From: Cenococcum geophilum 1.58
Taxonomy: Eukaryota; Ascomycota; Dothideomycetes; Gloniales; Gloniaceae
DNA length: 64,000 bases
NCBI GenBank assembly: GCA_001692895.1
Contig: KV748222.1
Location: forward strand, 1 to 64,000
Direction: 5' to 3'
In this document: one piece after another, positions 1 through 10,995 of the stretch
Position numbering within the stretch: position 1 is the stretch's first letter
How the letters are laid out: each line of letters starts with the position of its first letter
Position numbers and translations under genes: made by a program
Notes under the pieces: generated by a model
The model's input: the letters and a program-made list of their open reading frames with translations, nothing else
Database searches by the model: none
What the model was told of the DNA's origin: nothing

Positions 1-1690
1 TTATTTAAAGAAATTTAAGACTTTTTATTAAGTAATTCTCTGAATTTTAAGAGACTACTTAGGCACTATAATCCTATATAAGTGCCATAAACTAGAGAGG
101 TTTATTAGAATATCTAAGGAAATAAAAGAGGGTATTAAAATTCTCGATAACCTTTAACGCCAGAGAAAGAAACTCTATTTTGCAGATTATATAGGAAAAT
201 CCTCTAGAAATCTTGGAAAATCTAAGACGTTCTCCTTAGAATAAACTAAGGTAACATATAATTAACCAAAAAGACAAAAAAACTCTATATTCTTGGTATA
301 ACTAAGAATATTAAGCTACTAATTGGAATTAGAATCTTCTGGAAATTCATAAGGAGCTAGCAAGATTTATTAGTAAATTTTAAGAAAAATAAGCTATTTT
401 ACGTACCTAGTTAAAGACTACCCTTAGACTTAATTTTTAAAACCTTCTTTAAGGCAGCAACGCGCGCACCGTTAATATTAAGCATCTTATTAGAAAATCC
501 AAGAAGTTAGTTAATTTTACTCGGAAAATAAAAAATATTAGAAAAAATGAGAATTAAATACCTTATTAACTAAAAAAACGCTAAAAAAAATCTTAAAAAA
601 GGAAAGAAGGTAAGATCTATATCTGCCGAAGGCCTTAGGCATTCTCTTATTTTTATTAAGGTCGGAATTTCCCTAAAAAAAGTTAGTTTTATTAAAATAT
701 ACGAGAAATAAACTAGATTTCTCACCTCTTAAAGCCCTTTCTTTGCACACTAGAGCTCCAGAATAGATTCCTAGGTAAAGTAAGAAATTATATTACTATT
801 ATCGGAATTTTTAATAATATACTTCGTAGTTACAGCTGCAAGGAAGTATATTACGTTCCTTAGTACTATTAATTACCTTTTTAGGCATACGCTAAAAAAT
901 GTTAAATTAGTTATTTTTTGTCTAAAAAATAGCGAAAAACTTACTGCATTCTGGATGCGATAGGTGTAGTATCTAGGATCTGCGTCCTTATGTCCCTAGA
1001 AACCAGCCCTAAAATATTAGAAAAACTAAGAAAAAATACAATCTTTCTTACCTTAACTTCTCCTTAAGGTCTTTGTCTTATTGCTCTTAGATAGAATTAG
1101 TATATTCTTAGAGCTACTAAGAAAAAAATATATCTTTAAGGGCTTTCCTAATAACCATTTTTTCTTATATATAGCCTTATTGGCAGCAGTAATTGCAGCA
1201 GCACTAGCAGATCTAATACCCAAAATTTAAAATAATTATTGGAAAAAACAAGAAAAAATAAGAAAAAATAAAAAATAAAAAGAAAAAATATTAGTAAATA
1301 AAGCAATAGGCTGCATATTAAATAATTCTTCCTAGTGAGAAAGGAAGCCTGAGATGTTGGAAAATCCGATAATTAAGTAATTAATAGGGTAGAAAACCGA
1401 GAAATAAATTTCCTAAAAAGTTTTAAAAATTGGAAACGTTAATTTAAAGCTAATATGTTAAAATAACCAAGAAATTGGTGAGCGGTATAATATAAAACCA
1501 AGAAACAAATTTCCCGAAAATTTTTAAAAATTTAAATCGTTAATTTAAAGCTAATATGTTAAAATAACTAAGAAACTAGTAAGCGGTATAATATAAAACT
1601 GAGAAAAGAAAAAATAGATCTCTATTAATTTAAAAATATAGTTCCAGAGGCCTTTTTTTTCTAAAAAATATATGAAAATTATATGACTTG
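1..1690. other. AT-rich decayed repeat DNA, no gene recognised
   Basis: This stretch is strongly AT-rich and dense in TAA/TAG in every frame, like the RIP-decayed elements that follow. No protein domain could be recognised in six frames by eye; a short fragment near 945-1010 keeps a CxxC-like spacing but not enough to assign. A 101-bp tandem duplication lies at 1393-1594. It is probably the eroded remains of one or more transposable elements, but I cannot name the class. Confidence 0.6.
1393..1594. repeat. Two-copy 101-bp tandem repeat plus partial third
   Basis: Copies start at 1393 and 1494 and a truncated third begins at 1595. Each starts like AAAACC(G/A)AGAAA and contains the shared block TTAATTTAAAGCTAATATG. 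The copies differ mainly by transitions, consistent with RIP acting after duplication. Confidence 0.8.
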
Positions 1691-2304
1691 AAAAATTACT
1701 TACTTGGGAGGTATGTTGGATGCTCTATAAGAGCTGTTGGATTGAAAATCTAGTATATAAGTTAGTCTATAACGTATATAGCTAATATAAAGCTCTAGCT
1801 TACTAGATATTCGCTCATTAATTAAGCGATGGGGTGTTAAAGGTCGACGGGTTAATTAAGAGTGAAGATATCTTGGGCGCCAAGACCTTGTATATGCTAG
1901 GCCGTTTCGGGCCTGGCGCCCCGACCGTCCGCGCCTGGACGGTTACTATCTGAGAAGAAGTGATGCGCCCGGTGGTGTAATACGCTCGGTAGTGGAACAC
2001 GTTAGACTAAGTTGCGTTTAAGGGTCTAAACTATATAAGGAGGAAGACAAGAAGATTAGGTCCCTATTACTAGATTAATTAATTCTTTCTATTAGTAAAC
2101 TGCTACTTAATCTTAGATTAGCAAATAGTAATAAGAAATTAATCCTTATTTAAACCTAACTCTCCTTATTACGTAACCTATACCCCTAAGTTTATATTAA
2201 TATAGTAAGCCTAGTAGACTCTAGTAGTATTATAATAGTATTTACTAACGTAGAGTCTATTATAAGAAAGTATAACGTTATAACTAAGAAGCTGTTAGCA
2301 CTTA

Positions 2305-2490
2305 TATAATGGCGCTAGGGCACCGCCCCTGTGATGTCTATATGTAGCCTAGTTAGGGGCTCGCTTAGAGACTTAGCTTGTGTATATAGACCTATCCTTT
2401 CCTTAACCTCCTTCTACTCCTTAGCTTAGTATCTTTATAATACAGCATTCTACAAGCTTCGGTTTAGAGGCATTTATACAAGCCGTAACA
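2305..2490 (+). repeat. 5' LTR of element 2305-5822
   Basis: 186 bp, beginning TATAATGGCGC and ending AAGCCGTAACA. It aligns without gaps to the 3' copy at 5637-5822, with transition differences. The leading TG has become TA in both copies; the CA end is intact. Confidence 0.9.
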
Positions 2491-2871
2491 TTATACTAAG
2501 CTTACCCACCTAAGGGGGACTTTATTCGTTTTAAAGCTCCCTCTTTACCTCGCCTAAAAAGGCCTAGATAATCTCCTACCCCCGTTCCGCGTGTTCTAAA
2601 AAAATACGCGTTAAACACCCCTAGCTACGCGTCATTAACGCGTTAAGTCGCTATTATTAATACTAGGAGCCGGTATTTAAGCAGCTAGAAGGTCTTTTGT
2701 GGATAAGGACAACTGCCTAGGAAGGCAAAAATATCTTACTCCCCCTAACCTTTTCGATTAATATAGAGTTGTACGAGCTACAGAGACGACCTTAGTTAAG
2801 ACTTAGCCTAGTACTACAGAGAACGATATAGTGATCCTATTACTAAGCCTAGTACTAATCCCGTAGTATCA

Positions 2872-3040
2872 GCTAAGATAAGCTAAGACATAACCCAAGC
2901 CGTGCTATTGGGCAGTAGGTGTATGTTATCCGCGAAGTCCTCTAGTATGCATTAGGTTTGGGCCGACGGCTAAGATAAGCTAACTTGTGACCCGCGCCGT
3001 GCTATTGGGCGGTAGGTGCATGTTGTCCGCGAAGTCCTCT
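2872..3040 (+). repeat. 72-bp direct repeat pair
   Basis: Copies at 2872-2943 and 2969-3040 share GCTAAGATAAGCTAA at the start and CCGCGAAGTCCTCT at the end. In the well-aligned second half the differences are transitions (for example GGCAGTAGGTGTATG against GGCGGTAGGTGCATG), showing RIP acting unevenly on two copies. Confidence 0.85.
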
Positions 3041-3188
3041 GGAACAAATTCTACCCGTATCCTCTAGCACAGACTACGCTGCGATAACCACCCCGATTGA
3101 TACTAAGCTGTATAAGGAGAGATGAAAGTGATTAGGAAGGACCTAACGCTTACACCGTACTGCTACCCTAACCCAAACCGACCGTACA

Positions 3189-5178
3189 ATCGCGCCGATA
3201 TGCCTACGATATAACTCTCCGACTTGTCTATAAACGCCCTACAGACACCTATCGAGTTCTCATTAATAACCACCGTACCTAATCGACCCGAACCTTACTA
3301 TCGACCTAGGTAGTCCCTCGATCTTACAGCCGAATATATCTATAACATAATCCTATGTATAAGGGTACTAGGAGCCCAGGGGAGAATTTAAGTAATTTAT
3401 AGCACTCTTAATTAGGAGAACAGATTAGGAGATTTATTCCGATTTATGGCACTCTCTAATAGCTCTATAGATGAGCCTGTTTATTAATATAACCTCTTAC
3501 AAACAATTAACGCGTTTCTCTTAATAGCCATTTATATGACCTCCTACGAATGAGACAGCCTACTATTATAAAAGCATGTCTTGCCAGTCGTTAACAAGAA
3601 TCGAAATATCGACACGTACCTTTTTGATACCTCTTTTAATACCTAAATCTAACAACAATAGCGCCGATACGCCTGCTATTGCGACTTCGACAACGACCGT
3701 ATGAGTTCATCGACGATCGACTGCCTCCCTTATTGATTCGATCGTCTTCTTCGCCCGCGGTGATCCTTTTTAACTGACACTAAGCTACGCATACTAAGGA
3801 ACGACCACGGTTAATACTAAGTTATACAAGCTTTACCTTAGGCATTTATACACTTCGACAACGAGGTTAATACTGAACTGTGTAAGCTTTAACAATGAAA
3901 TCGATTTGGACGAACTGGATAATAATCGTGCCGTTACGCCTGCGACCCGAATGCGATTCGAATGCGACCCGAACGCGATTCGCATGCAAACCCGACCGAA
4001 TGATAGCGCCGATATGCCTGCTATCACTTGACGCTTGCACCGTACTGCCACCCTAAACAGACAACGATCGTGCTGATATACCTACGATCTTGATTACCGT
4101 CGCGCCTATATGCCTGCGACCCATCAACCGACCGATAGACGAGCTCTGCGTTCGACCACTATCGCTACCCGACGCTTGCACCATACTGCTACCCAAATCT
4201 GACAAGAAACTCGTGCCGATACGCATACGAGCCGACAAGATTCCGTGCCGATTTGCCTACGGAAAATGAACCTGTCGCTGGCACCGTACTGCTATTACAA
4301 TAGACCTTTGCTGCTCTGCCTGCAGCCGACCGACCGAACGATCGCGCTAATCTGCCTGCGATCTACCAATCAAATGATCGCGCCGATACGCCCGCGATCT
4401 ACGAACGAGACAACGATCGTGCTGATATGCCTACGATCTTAATTACCGTCGCGCCGATACGCCTGCGATACGCCTGCAATTCGAATGCGGCCCGAACGTG
4501 CTTCGAATGCAAACCGACCAACCGATCGTGCCGTTATGCCTACGATCCACCAACCGAACGATCGCGCCGATACGCCTGCGATCACGAACCACGAACTAGA
4601 CAATGATAGCGCCGATATGCCTGCTATTACAATAGACCCCTGCTGCTCTGCCTACAGCTGACCAACCCTAGCTGCTTAATCAGCAGCCGACCGACCCTCG
4701 CTGCTCTGCCTGTAGCCAACCGACTTCTACTACCTTGCTTGCAGTAACAACTGTATATAAGGAGGACCTTTGCCCCTTATACGACCCTGCCGCTTATACC
4801 GTACTGCTACCCCCAAATAGACAACAGCTGTGCCGATACGCCTACAGTCTGATTAACCGAATAATCGTGCCAATACGCCTGCGATCAATTGACCAACGAT
4901 AGCCGATACGCCTACTATCTACCATCTAACGCTAGCACCGTACTGCCACTGGACCTCTGCTGCCTCGCCTGTAGCTAAACTAATACCTTGCTGCCTCGCC
5001 TGCAGCACCATAATCGACTTCTGCTGCTTTGCCTACAGCACCACAAACGACTTCTACTGCTTCGCCTATAGTATCAACTGTATACAAGGGAGAGCTTTGC
5101 CCCCTAGAATACGACCCCGTCGCTAGCACCGTACTGCTACTAAACGGACAAGAGCTCGTGCCGATACGCATGCGAGCT
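3189..5178 (+). repeat. Array of short hairpins with constant core and covarying arms
   Basis: At least 19 units share a 12-nt core close to GCCGATACGCCT flanked by complementary arms of 4-7 nt that differ between units. Examples by arm start: 3657 AATAGC/GCTATT, 4002 GATAGC/GCTATC, 4066 GATCGT/ACGATC, 4099 GTCGC/GCGAC, 4210 CTCGT/ACGAG, 4241 TTCCGT/ACGGAA, 4340, 4376 and 4560 GATCGC/GCGATC, 4415 and 4524 GATCGT/ACGATC, 4828 CTGT/ACAG, 4898 GATAG/CTATC, 5153 AGCTCGT/GCGAGCT. Where dense, units are spaced about 33-45 nt. Two further hairpin types are interspersed: core ACCGTACT with TGGC/GCCA or TAGC/GCTA arms, and GCTGC-TCTGCCT-GCAGC variants. No continuous reading frame runs through the array. 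Function unknown. Confidence 0.85.
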
Positions 5179-5352
5179 ACAATTCCCTAACCCTCCCACC
5201 CTTATTAAAACTTTTTTCACCTGCCTTTTTATAAGAGGGGGGTTAAGGGGGCTTTTTTTATGGCTCGGGGCGCGCTATAATAAAAGGGGGGATAGTAGAG
5301 CTAGGAGGTACTGGAGTTCTAGAGGAGGAACGACGACCAACAGAGGGCTCCT

Positions 5353-5545
5353 AGCGATATACCTCTCGCAGCAGCAGGAGCTGCAGAACGGCTGCCTACC
5401 CTACGTTAACTGGGTATAGCGATATACCCCTCGCAGGAGCTGCATAACGGCTGCCTGCCCCACGTTAACTAGGTATAGCGATATACCCCTATAGCAGCAG
5501 GAGCTGCAGGACTGCTGCAAGTCCTACGTTAACCGGCATCGCGAT
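5353..5545 (+). repeat. Roughly 60-bp tandem repeat with GCAG/CTGC stems
   Basis: Three units begin AGCGATATACC at 5353, 5418 and 5477, each running through a GCAGGAGCTGCA-like palindrome, a CTGC block and ACGTTAAC. It sits between the hairpin array and the polypurine tract. Confidence 0.75.
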
Positions 5546-5636
5546 CGAGCGCCAGATGCTAGATTTTTTTTCTTTCTCTTTCTTTTCTATAAGGGGATAA
5601 AGCCTAAGGGCAGGCTTCTTTAGAAGGGGGGGGTAA

Positions 5637-5822
5637 TATGACGGCGCTGGGGCACCGCCCCTACGACGTCTACATACAGCCTAGTTAGGGGCTCGCTTAG
5701 AGACTTGGCTTATATATATAGACCTATCCTTTCCTTAACCTCCTTCTGCTCCTTAGCTTAGTATCTTTATAATATAGCATTCTATAAGCTTTAGTTCAGA
5801 GGTATTTATATAAGCCGTAACA
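5637..5822 (+). repeat. 3' LTR of element 2305-5822
   Basis: 186 bp, beginning TATGACGGCGC right after the G-run polypurine tract and ending CCGTAACA, followed by the TSD copy ACTTA at 5823-5827. Confidence 0.9.
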
Positions 5823-5827
5823 ACTTA

Positions 5828-8800
5828 GGCCACTACACCTTATAGATAGTATCCTAACTTTACTTATTACGGACTACTTTACCACCTAAATATTAATCGG
5901 CCTCTATACTAAAGCTATGCTCTTTTTTATTACTAAACTCTCGCCCGCTACCCTAATTATTCTAAGTATACCCTAGCTTTAGAAGTATAAGCCCTATCCT
6001 AGCTTTAGGAAACTTAAGATCCGCTTTAACTTAGACTACTACTTTAGGCACTGCCTCCTATAGGGGATAACTGACGTTAGTAGGGACGCCCTATATAGAT
6101 ACTTAGTACTACTAAGCCTAGTGCCTAGGACTATATATAAAGCCCTAATAATAAAAGACGTTCCTAATAAAGGGGAGCCTATATAGCTATAAAGAAATAA
6201 GATAGTAGAAGACTGGACTACCTTAGCACTTAAGACTAAAATAATAGGCTAGCTAGCCCTGCCAAGACTAAGGAAGAAGGTCCGCTTTGCGCCGCTATTA
6301 TTAAGAATCTAACCCTAACCTAGGCACTATTTAAACCCTAGCCGCCTAGCCTAATACCTAGAACTAAGCTATATGCTATATACGCACACTATAGCTCGCG
6401 TTATAGTAAGGACTAGCTATAGAACTACTAAGACCCGGATAATAGAAACTGCGCTACCGTAACGCCTAACCTTATACCCGTTTCCCGCGCGTACTATATA
6501 AAGCCACCACCTTATTTCCGCCCCCCTAGGCTAACTAAGCTATACTAGCCTAGCCGTAGCACTAGAGAACTAGATACGCCCTAACCTAGATAATATTAAA
6601 TATACTTATACTATTAATTTTACCTAGTTCTATAAATAAAAAGATATAAAGGTAATAAGGATTTATATAGCAGAGCTAGTAGAACTAGTTAAATAAGATA
6701 AGCACTAATAGCTGCTTAAAGAGCTGCCTATAGGCCTAATAAAAGTACTAAACCTATTAGAAAGGTCTTTCCGCCGGCTAGTAGAAGGCGACTATACAAT
6801 AAAGAAAGCCCGTAAAGTACTCCCCCTTTATTTCCATAACTTCCTTAAAATAAATCTAAAAACTAAACCCAAGCTTTTACGTTAGAAGATAGTTAATACT
6901 AATATTAAAAAATTCCTAAAAGGTAAACTAGGATTAACCCGTAAAGACATTCTACAACGCCTATTAAAGGAGTTTAGTAAATATATTAAGCACTTCCTCC
7001 CTAAGAATATAGATAAGCTGCCCCCTTACTAACCATAGGACCATAAAATTAAGATCACCCCTAGAAACTAGGCCCCGTATTATAAAAATAGACCACCCCT
7101 ACCCGCTAAACTTAGGTGCGTAAAGAAGTGGATTAATAAGATGCTAGATAAGGGTTTTATCCGCGAATTAACCTTACTAACTACCGCATCACTCCTCCTT
7201 ACTGCTAAGCCCGGTAGCAGTATAAGAATTTACTATAACTACTAAGGCCTAAATATAGTTACTATTAAGAATTAATACCTACTACTACTAATCCGCGAGA
7301 TACTTAACGTACTTTATAGTGCTAAGTACTTTACTAAACTTAATATAATTGCTGCGTTTAACTGGATCCGGATTACAGAGGGCTATAAGTGGCTTATAGC
7401 ATTTATTACCCAGTTTAGACTCTATAAGATACTANTTATACTATTTAGCCTCTATAACGCACCCGCTATATTTTAGAACTATATTAACTATATTCTATAT
7501 AACGCCCTTAATAACTACTGCACTGCCTACCTTAATAATATCCTTATCTTTTTTAAAATATAAGCTAAGTATACTAAGTATATAAATAAAGTTATCTAAA
7601 GACTTAGTAATGCTAGACTTTAGATTAATATTAATAAGTCTAAGTTCTACTCTACTAAAATAAAATACCTTAGTTTAATTATCTTAACTAATAGCATAAC
7701 TATAGACCCTAAGAAGGTACAGGCCTTATAAAAATAGAAGGACCCGACATTAATTAAAGAACTATAACAATTTCTTAGCTTTACGAGCTTTTACTAACGA
7801 TTTATCTAAGGCTACTCTGCTATTGCTATACCTATAATAAAACTTCTAAAGAAGGATATTAGATGGCTATAGGGACTAAAATAAGCTAAATTGTTTAAGG
7901 CCCTTAAGGAAGCCTTTACTTTAGCACTAGTACTAGCATACTACGACTATATAAAGAAAATAGTGGTAGAGATAGATATATTAAATTAGGCTTCCGGCGG
8001 AGTCCCCTCCTAGTATAATAATAATAGAAAATTAAACCTGGTTGCATTTTTCTCCATAAAGCACTTTATGCTAGAGTATAACTACGAGATCTATAATAAA
8101 GAACTCTTAGCTATTATTAAGGCTTTAGAGAAATAGTATCCTAAGCTATAAGGGACTAAGGAGCTATTTAAAATTATTACTAACTATAAGAACCTATAGA
8201 CGTTTATAACTACTAAGTAGCTAAACTAGCGCTAAGTCTGGTAGGTAGAGTTCCTCTTATAGTTTAACTTTATAATTATATATAGACCTAGCAGTAAAAC
8301 TACGCTCCCTAATACTCTAAGCTAACTACTAGGAATAAGGCCTAAGGACGCTAATAATAAACGCCTTCGCTACCGAGCCTAAGTTATTATACCGCCCTAA
8401 AAAGTTAACCCTATAATCTTAGAAGAATTACTATATAAGTCCCGTAACTCTAATAACGCAGAGTTTATAGCTGCTTTAGACCCTAAAATAGCTAAAAAGT
8501 TACTAGATATATTAATCTAGTTAGAATACTAAAAGAACAAACTTATAAAAGATATAGTAGTAGCCCTACGTAATTAGAAAGCTCGCTATTAACTAAAGAA
8601 GATTAGGAAATTACTCCGTTATAATAAGTTAGAATATAGTATTATTAACGGATAGATCTACTTCCGCTAATATCTTTTTATCCCTAACGCCCTAAACCTC
8701 CGCCTAGAAGTTACCTATTACTCTTATAGCAGCGGCCCTACTAGTTACCCCGGCTAGGTTAAGACTCTTAACCTTTTAAACTAAATATACTGGTGGCTAG

Positions 8801-10030
8801 AAATCTCCCAGTTTACGGCTACCTTCGTTAAAGACTATGCCCTATGCTTTTGCACTAAGACCCCCTATTCTACCCTACCTAGTTTCCTAAAACTACTAGA
8901 ATTACCCGCCTACCTATAGACCAATATCTTAATTAACTATATTATAACGCTGCTAGTATACTAACGCTATAGTAAGATATATAAATATATCCTTATTATT
9001 ATAGACCGCCTAACTAAAATATAATACTTTATTTTAGTAACAGGACTCTTAATAGAGGAGCTAGTTAATGGCTTTGTTAATAATATATATAAGTTCTATA
9101 GTATACTAAGCACGATTATCTCCGATTGCGGTATATAATTTATTAATAACTTCTAGTAATAACTAAGTAAACTCCTTAAGATAATCTTATAACTAAGCTT
9201 AGCCTAATACCTAAAATTATTAACGCTGTTATAAATAAATACCTTTATGCTTTTATTAGCTTTATATAGGATAACTAGGTTAACTACTTACTACTTATTA
9301 AGTTTACTATAAATAACCAAGTTAATAAAAGTATAGGTATCTCCCCGTTTTTTATAAACTATAGCTTTAACCTTCGCCTTAAAATTAAGCCTGCTAGCCT
9401 CCGCCTACTAATACTATTAGCATAAATAAAGAAGGAGTTCTTTTACGCAGACTCTGTAGCCAACCGCTTTGAGTAGATATTAATATAGCTTAAGGCCCTA
9501 GCCCGGATTTTATAGCAATACTATAAAGATAATACTAATACCTATAGGGATGAGAGCGCGTTATTCTATAAAGGTGATATAGTTATAGTTAGCTTAGAAA
9601 ATATAAAGATAAATAGACCTAAGAAAAAATAGGATGATAAATGGGACGGCCTGTACCCCGTACTCGTAGTATACTAAGGGGTAGTTATAGTAGACCTCCT
9701 AGACTATATTTAAGTAAATAAATCCTTTTATATATCTAAGGTCCGCCTTTAGGCTGCTAAAGAGATCCCTAGTTAAGTAAATATTAATACTATAGAGCGC
9801 CGTAATATATAAAGATAAGTAGTAGAGAGAGATAATAACGGTAATATAGAAGATAAATGGGAGTTTAAGAAAATCCTTAATATATACGACGAAGACCCCT
9901 AGGGCCTAACTTATAAGATTAAATAGAAATATTATAAGGATATAACCTAGCAGCTAGAGAAAGACCTAAAGGGTTGCGAATAAGCTATATAGCGCTTTTA
10001 TAAGCAACACCCTAAGAAGCCAGAATCCCC
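5828..10030 (+). pseudogene. Gypsy A pol remnant (protease end, RT, RNase H, integrase, chromodomain)
   Basis: The protease starts before the insertion (LVDS near 2209-2225) and ends with a hydrophobic segment and IPWL-like motif near 5950. RT motifs appear at about 7220 (IRIYYNY.GLN) and 7528 (AYLNNILIF, the decayed YLDD box, with Asp changed to Asn). RNase H lies at about 7965-8220 (ASGGV, then NKELLAIIKALE). The integrase core is at about 8920-9140 (IIIDRLTK, then IISDCG). A chromodomain-like end (WEFKKIL) occupies about 9850-10025. In-frame TAA/TAG replace Gln and Trp throughout, so it cannot encode an active polyprotein. The chromodomain places it among chromoviruses, whose chromodomain is thought to guide integration into heterochromatin. 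Confidence 0.8.
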
Positions 10031-10235
10031 AAACTGGGTATAAAATAAGGAAAAGTTACACTAAGGTTACGGCCGACCACCGTATTAAAATTTATAGTAG
10101 TTAAGATGTTATAGAACTTTAACCGGCGGTTAAAGTTGTCTAATTAGCTAAATTCTTACTAAGAAATGCCACGTGGATTAATTTAGGTAGTAGTATAGAG
10201 TTCTGCTAACCTTACTCACTAAACTAACTAATTAG

Positions 10236-10262
10236 GATTTTCTATACCCAGCATAGAAAATC
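10236..10262. other. 10-bp-stem hairpin near the gypsy A 3' end
   Basis: GATTTTCTAT and ATAGAAAATC are perfect inverted arms around a 7-nt loop. A related hairpin with similar flanks (CTAAT before, CGC.ATT after) lies near the 3' end of the copia element at 38898-38924. Confidence 0.7.
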
Positions 10263-10599
10263 GCTATTGGCTTAGTTAAGGGCGGTAAGCGGAACTAATA
10301 TCTTTGCGGTAAAAAAATAGGCAACCCTATATACTGCCTATTTTTAAGTTATTTATTTAGTTTAGGGACCAAACTATCTAGGGGAGAGGAGTACTATTAT
10401 AGCACTGACCTAACGCATACTGTTTTATACTGTCTCGTACTGTTTCCTATTATTAACTGGCCTACTACTAACGACTTAGTAGCTGGCCCTACTATTTATA
10501 TACAATACCCCCTTTCCACCTTCTTCCCCTCTTTATACTATAACGTAGTTATTTAGTCTACTTTATTGCAGCACTATAACACTAAAGCTATTAATTAAG

Positions 10600-10995
10600 A
10601 GGAGTACCTTCTTACTAAATATCTTTTTATTAAACTAGGTAAGCCAATTAAGTATAATAACCGTTATTATCTAGGCCTTCTTATTATGCCTCTAGATAAT
10701 ATCTAATAAGGCTATATTAACTTTATTGGCCGTAAAGTAATATAGCTATAGTGCTAAGCTAATTATAAGAAGAGGAAGCTTGTTAGAGCTATTTATATTT
10801 AAGCAATTACCTAAAGAGATTCGTGCCTTCTATATCTTTATTCTTAATTAAGCCTTAGTAACTAATATAGTATCTAGTATAGCCTTCTAAAATAGCTCTA
10901 TCTTATCTATATTATAAACATCCTTTAGTAAATAAGATGCGATAATTGCTTAAAGCTCTATTATATAATCCTCCGCCCCCTCTATATTAACTAAG
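10600..10995 (-). pseudogene. CENP-B/pogo-type DDE transposase relic
   Basis: Reading the minus strand gives a decayed but recognisable DDE_1 endonuclease core. It begins with the family's DEtGLFwk signature, seen here as VYNIDKIELFWKAI at about 10885-10925. A NAxG.KLPL-like stretch follows (NSSNKLPLLII, about 10760) and then a WLTQFNKK-like end near 10630. Stop codons interrupt it where Gln or Trp is expected. Only the core survives; no HTH domain or terminal inverted repeats were identified. It lies next to the gypsy A 3' end, so its original insertion order is unclear. Confidence 0.6.

Larger units (their letters stand above)
2305..5822 (+). mobile_element. Non-autonomous LTR retrotransposon carrying hairpin arrays
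   Basis: Two 186-bp LTRs (2305-2490 and 5637-5822) bound a 3.1-kb interior. The 5-bp target-site duplication ACTTA is present at 2300-2304 and 5823-5827. Just before the 3' LTR lie AAGCCTAAGGGCAGGCTT and a polypurine tract of nine G residues, a 3' terminus shared with gypsy B and with the element at 42576-45470. The interior has no recognisable gag, protease, RT or integrase. Instead it holds a 72-bp direct repeat, a dense array of short hairpins (3.2-5.2 kb) and a roughly 60-bp repeat with GCAG/CTGC stems. It must have been mobilised in trans, presumably by a gypsy relative. Confidence 0.9.
2160..10395 (+). mobile_element. Decayed Ty3/gypsy chromovirus A, interrupted by an LTR element
   Basis: Gypsy-order domains lie on the plus strand: aspartic protease, reverse transcriptase, RNase H, integrase and a C-terminal chromodomain. 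The protease reading frame continues across the insertion at 2305-5822 once the insert and one ACTTA copy are removed, which proves the host relationship. A purine-rich tract (AGGGGAGAGGA, about 10379-10390) followed by TATTATAGCACTGACC is the likely polypurine tract and start of the 3' LTR. No matching 5' LTR was found, so the left part (gag and 5' LTR) is missing, truncated or too eroded to see. Ends are approximate. Confidence 0.75.

Noticed and set aside
3189..5178. Hairpin array as a CRISPR array
   Set aside because: Eukaryotic nuclear context, no uniform repeat/spacer lengths and no cas genes; the conserved part is a short core within complementary arms.
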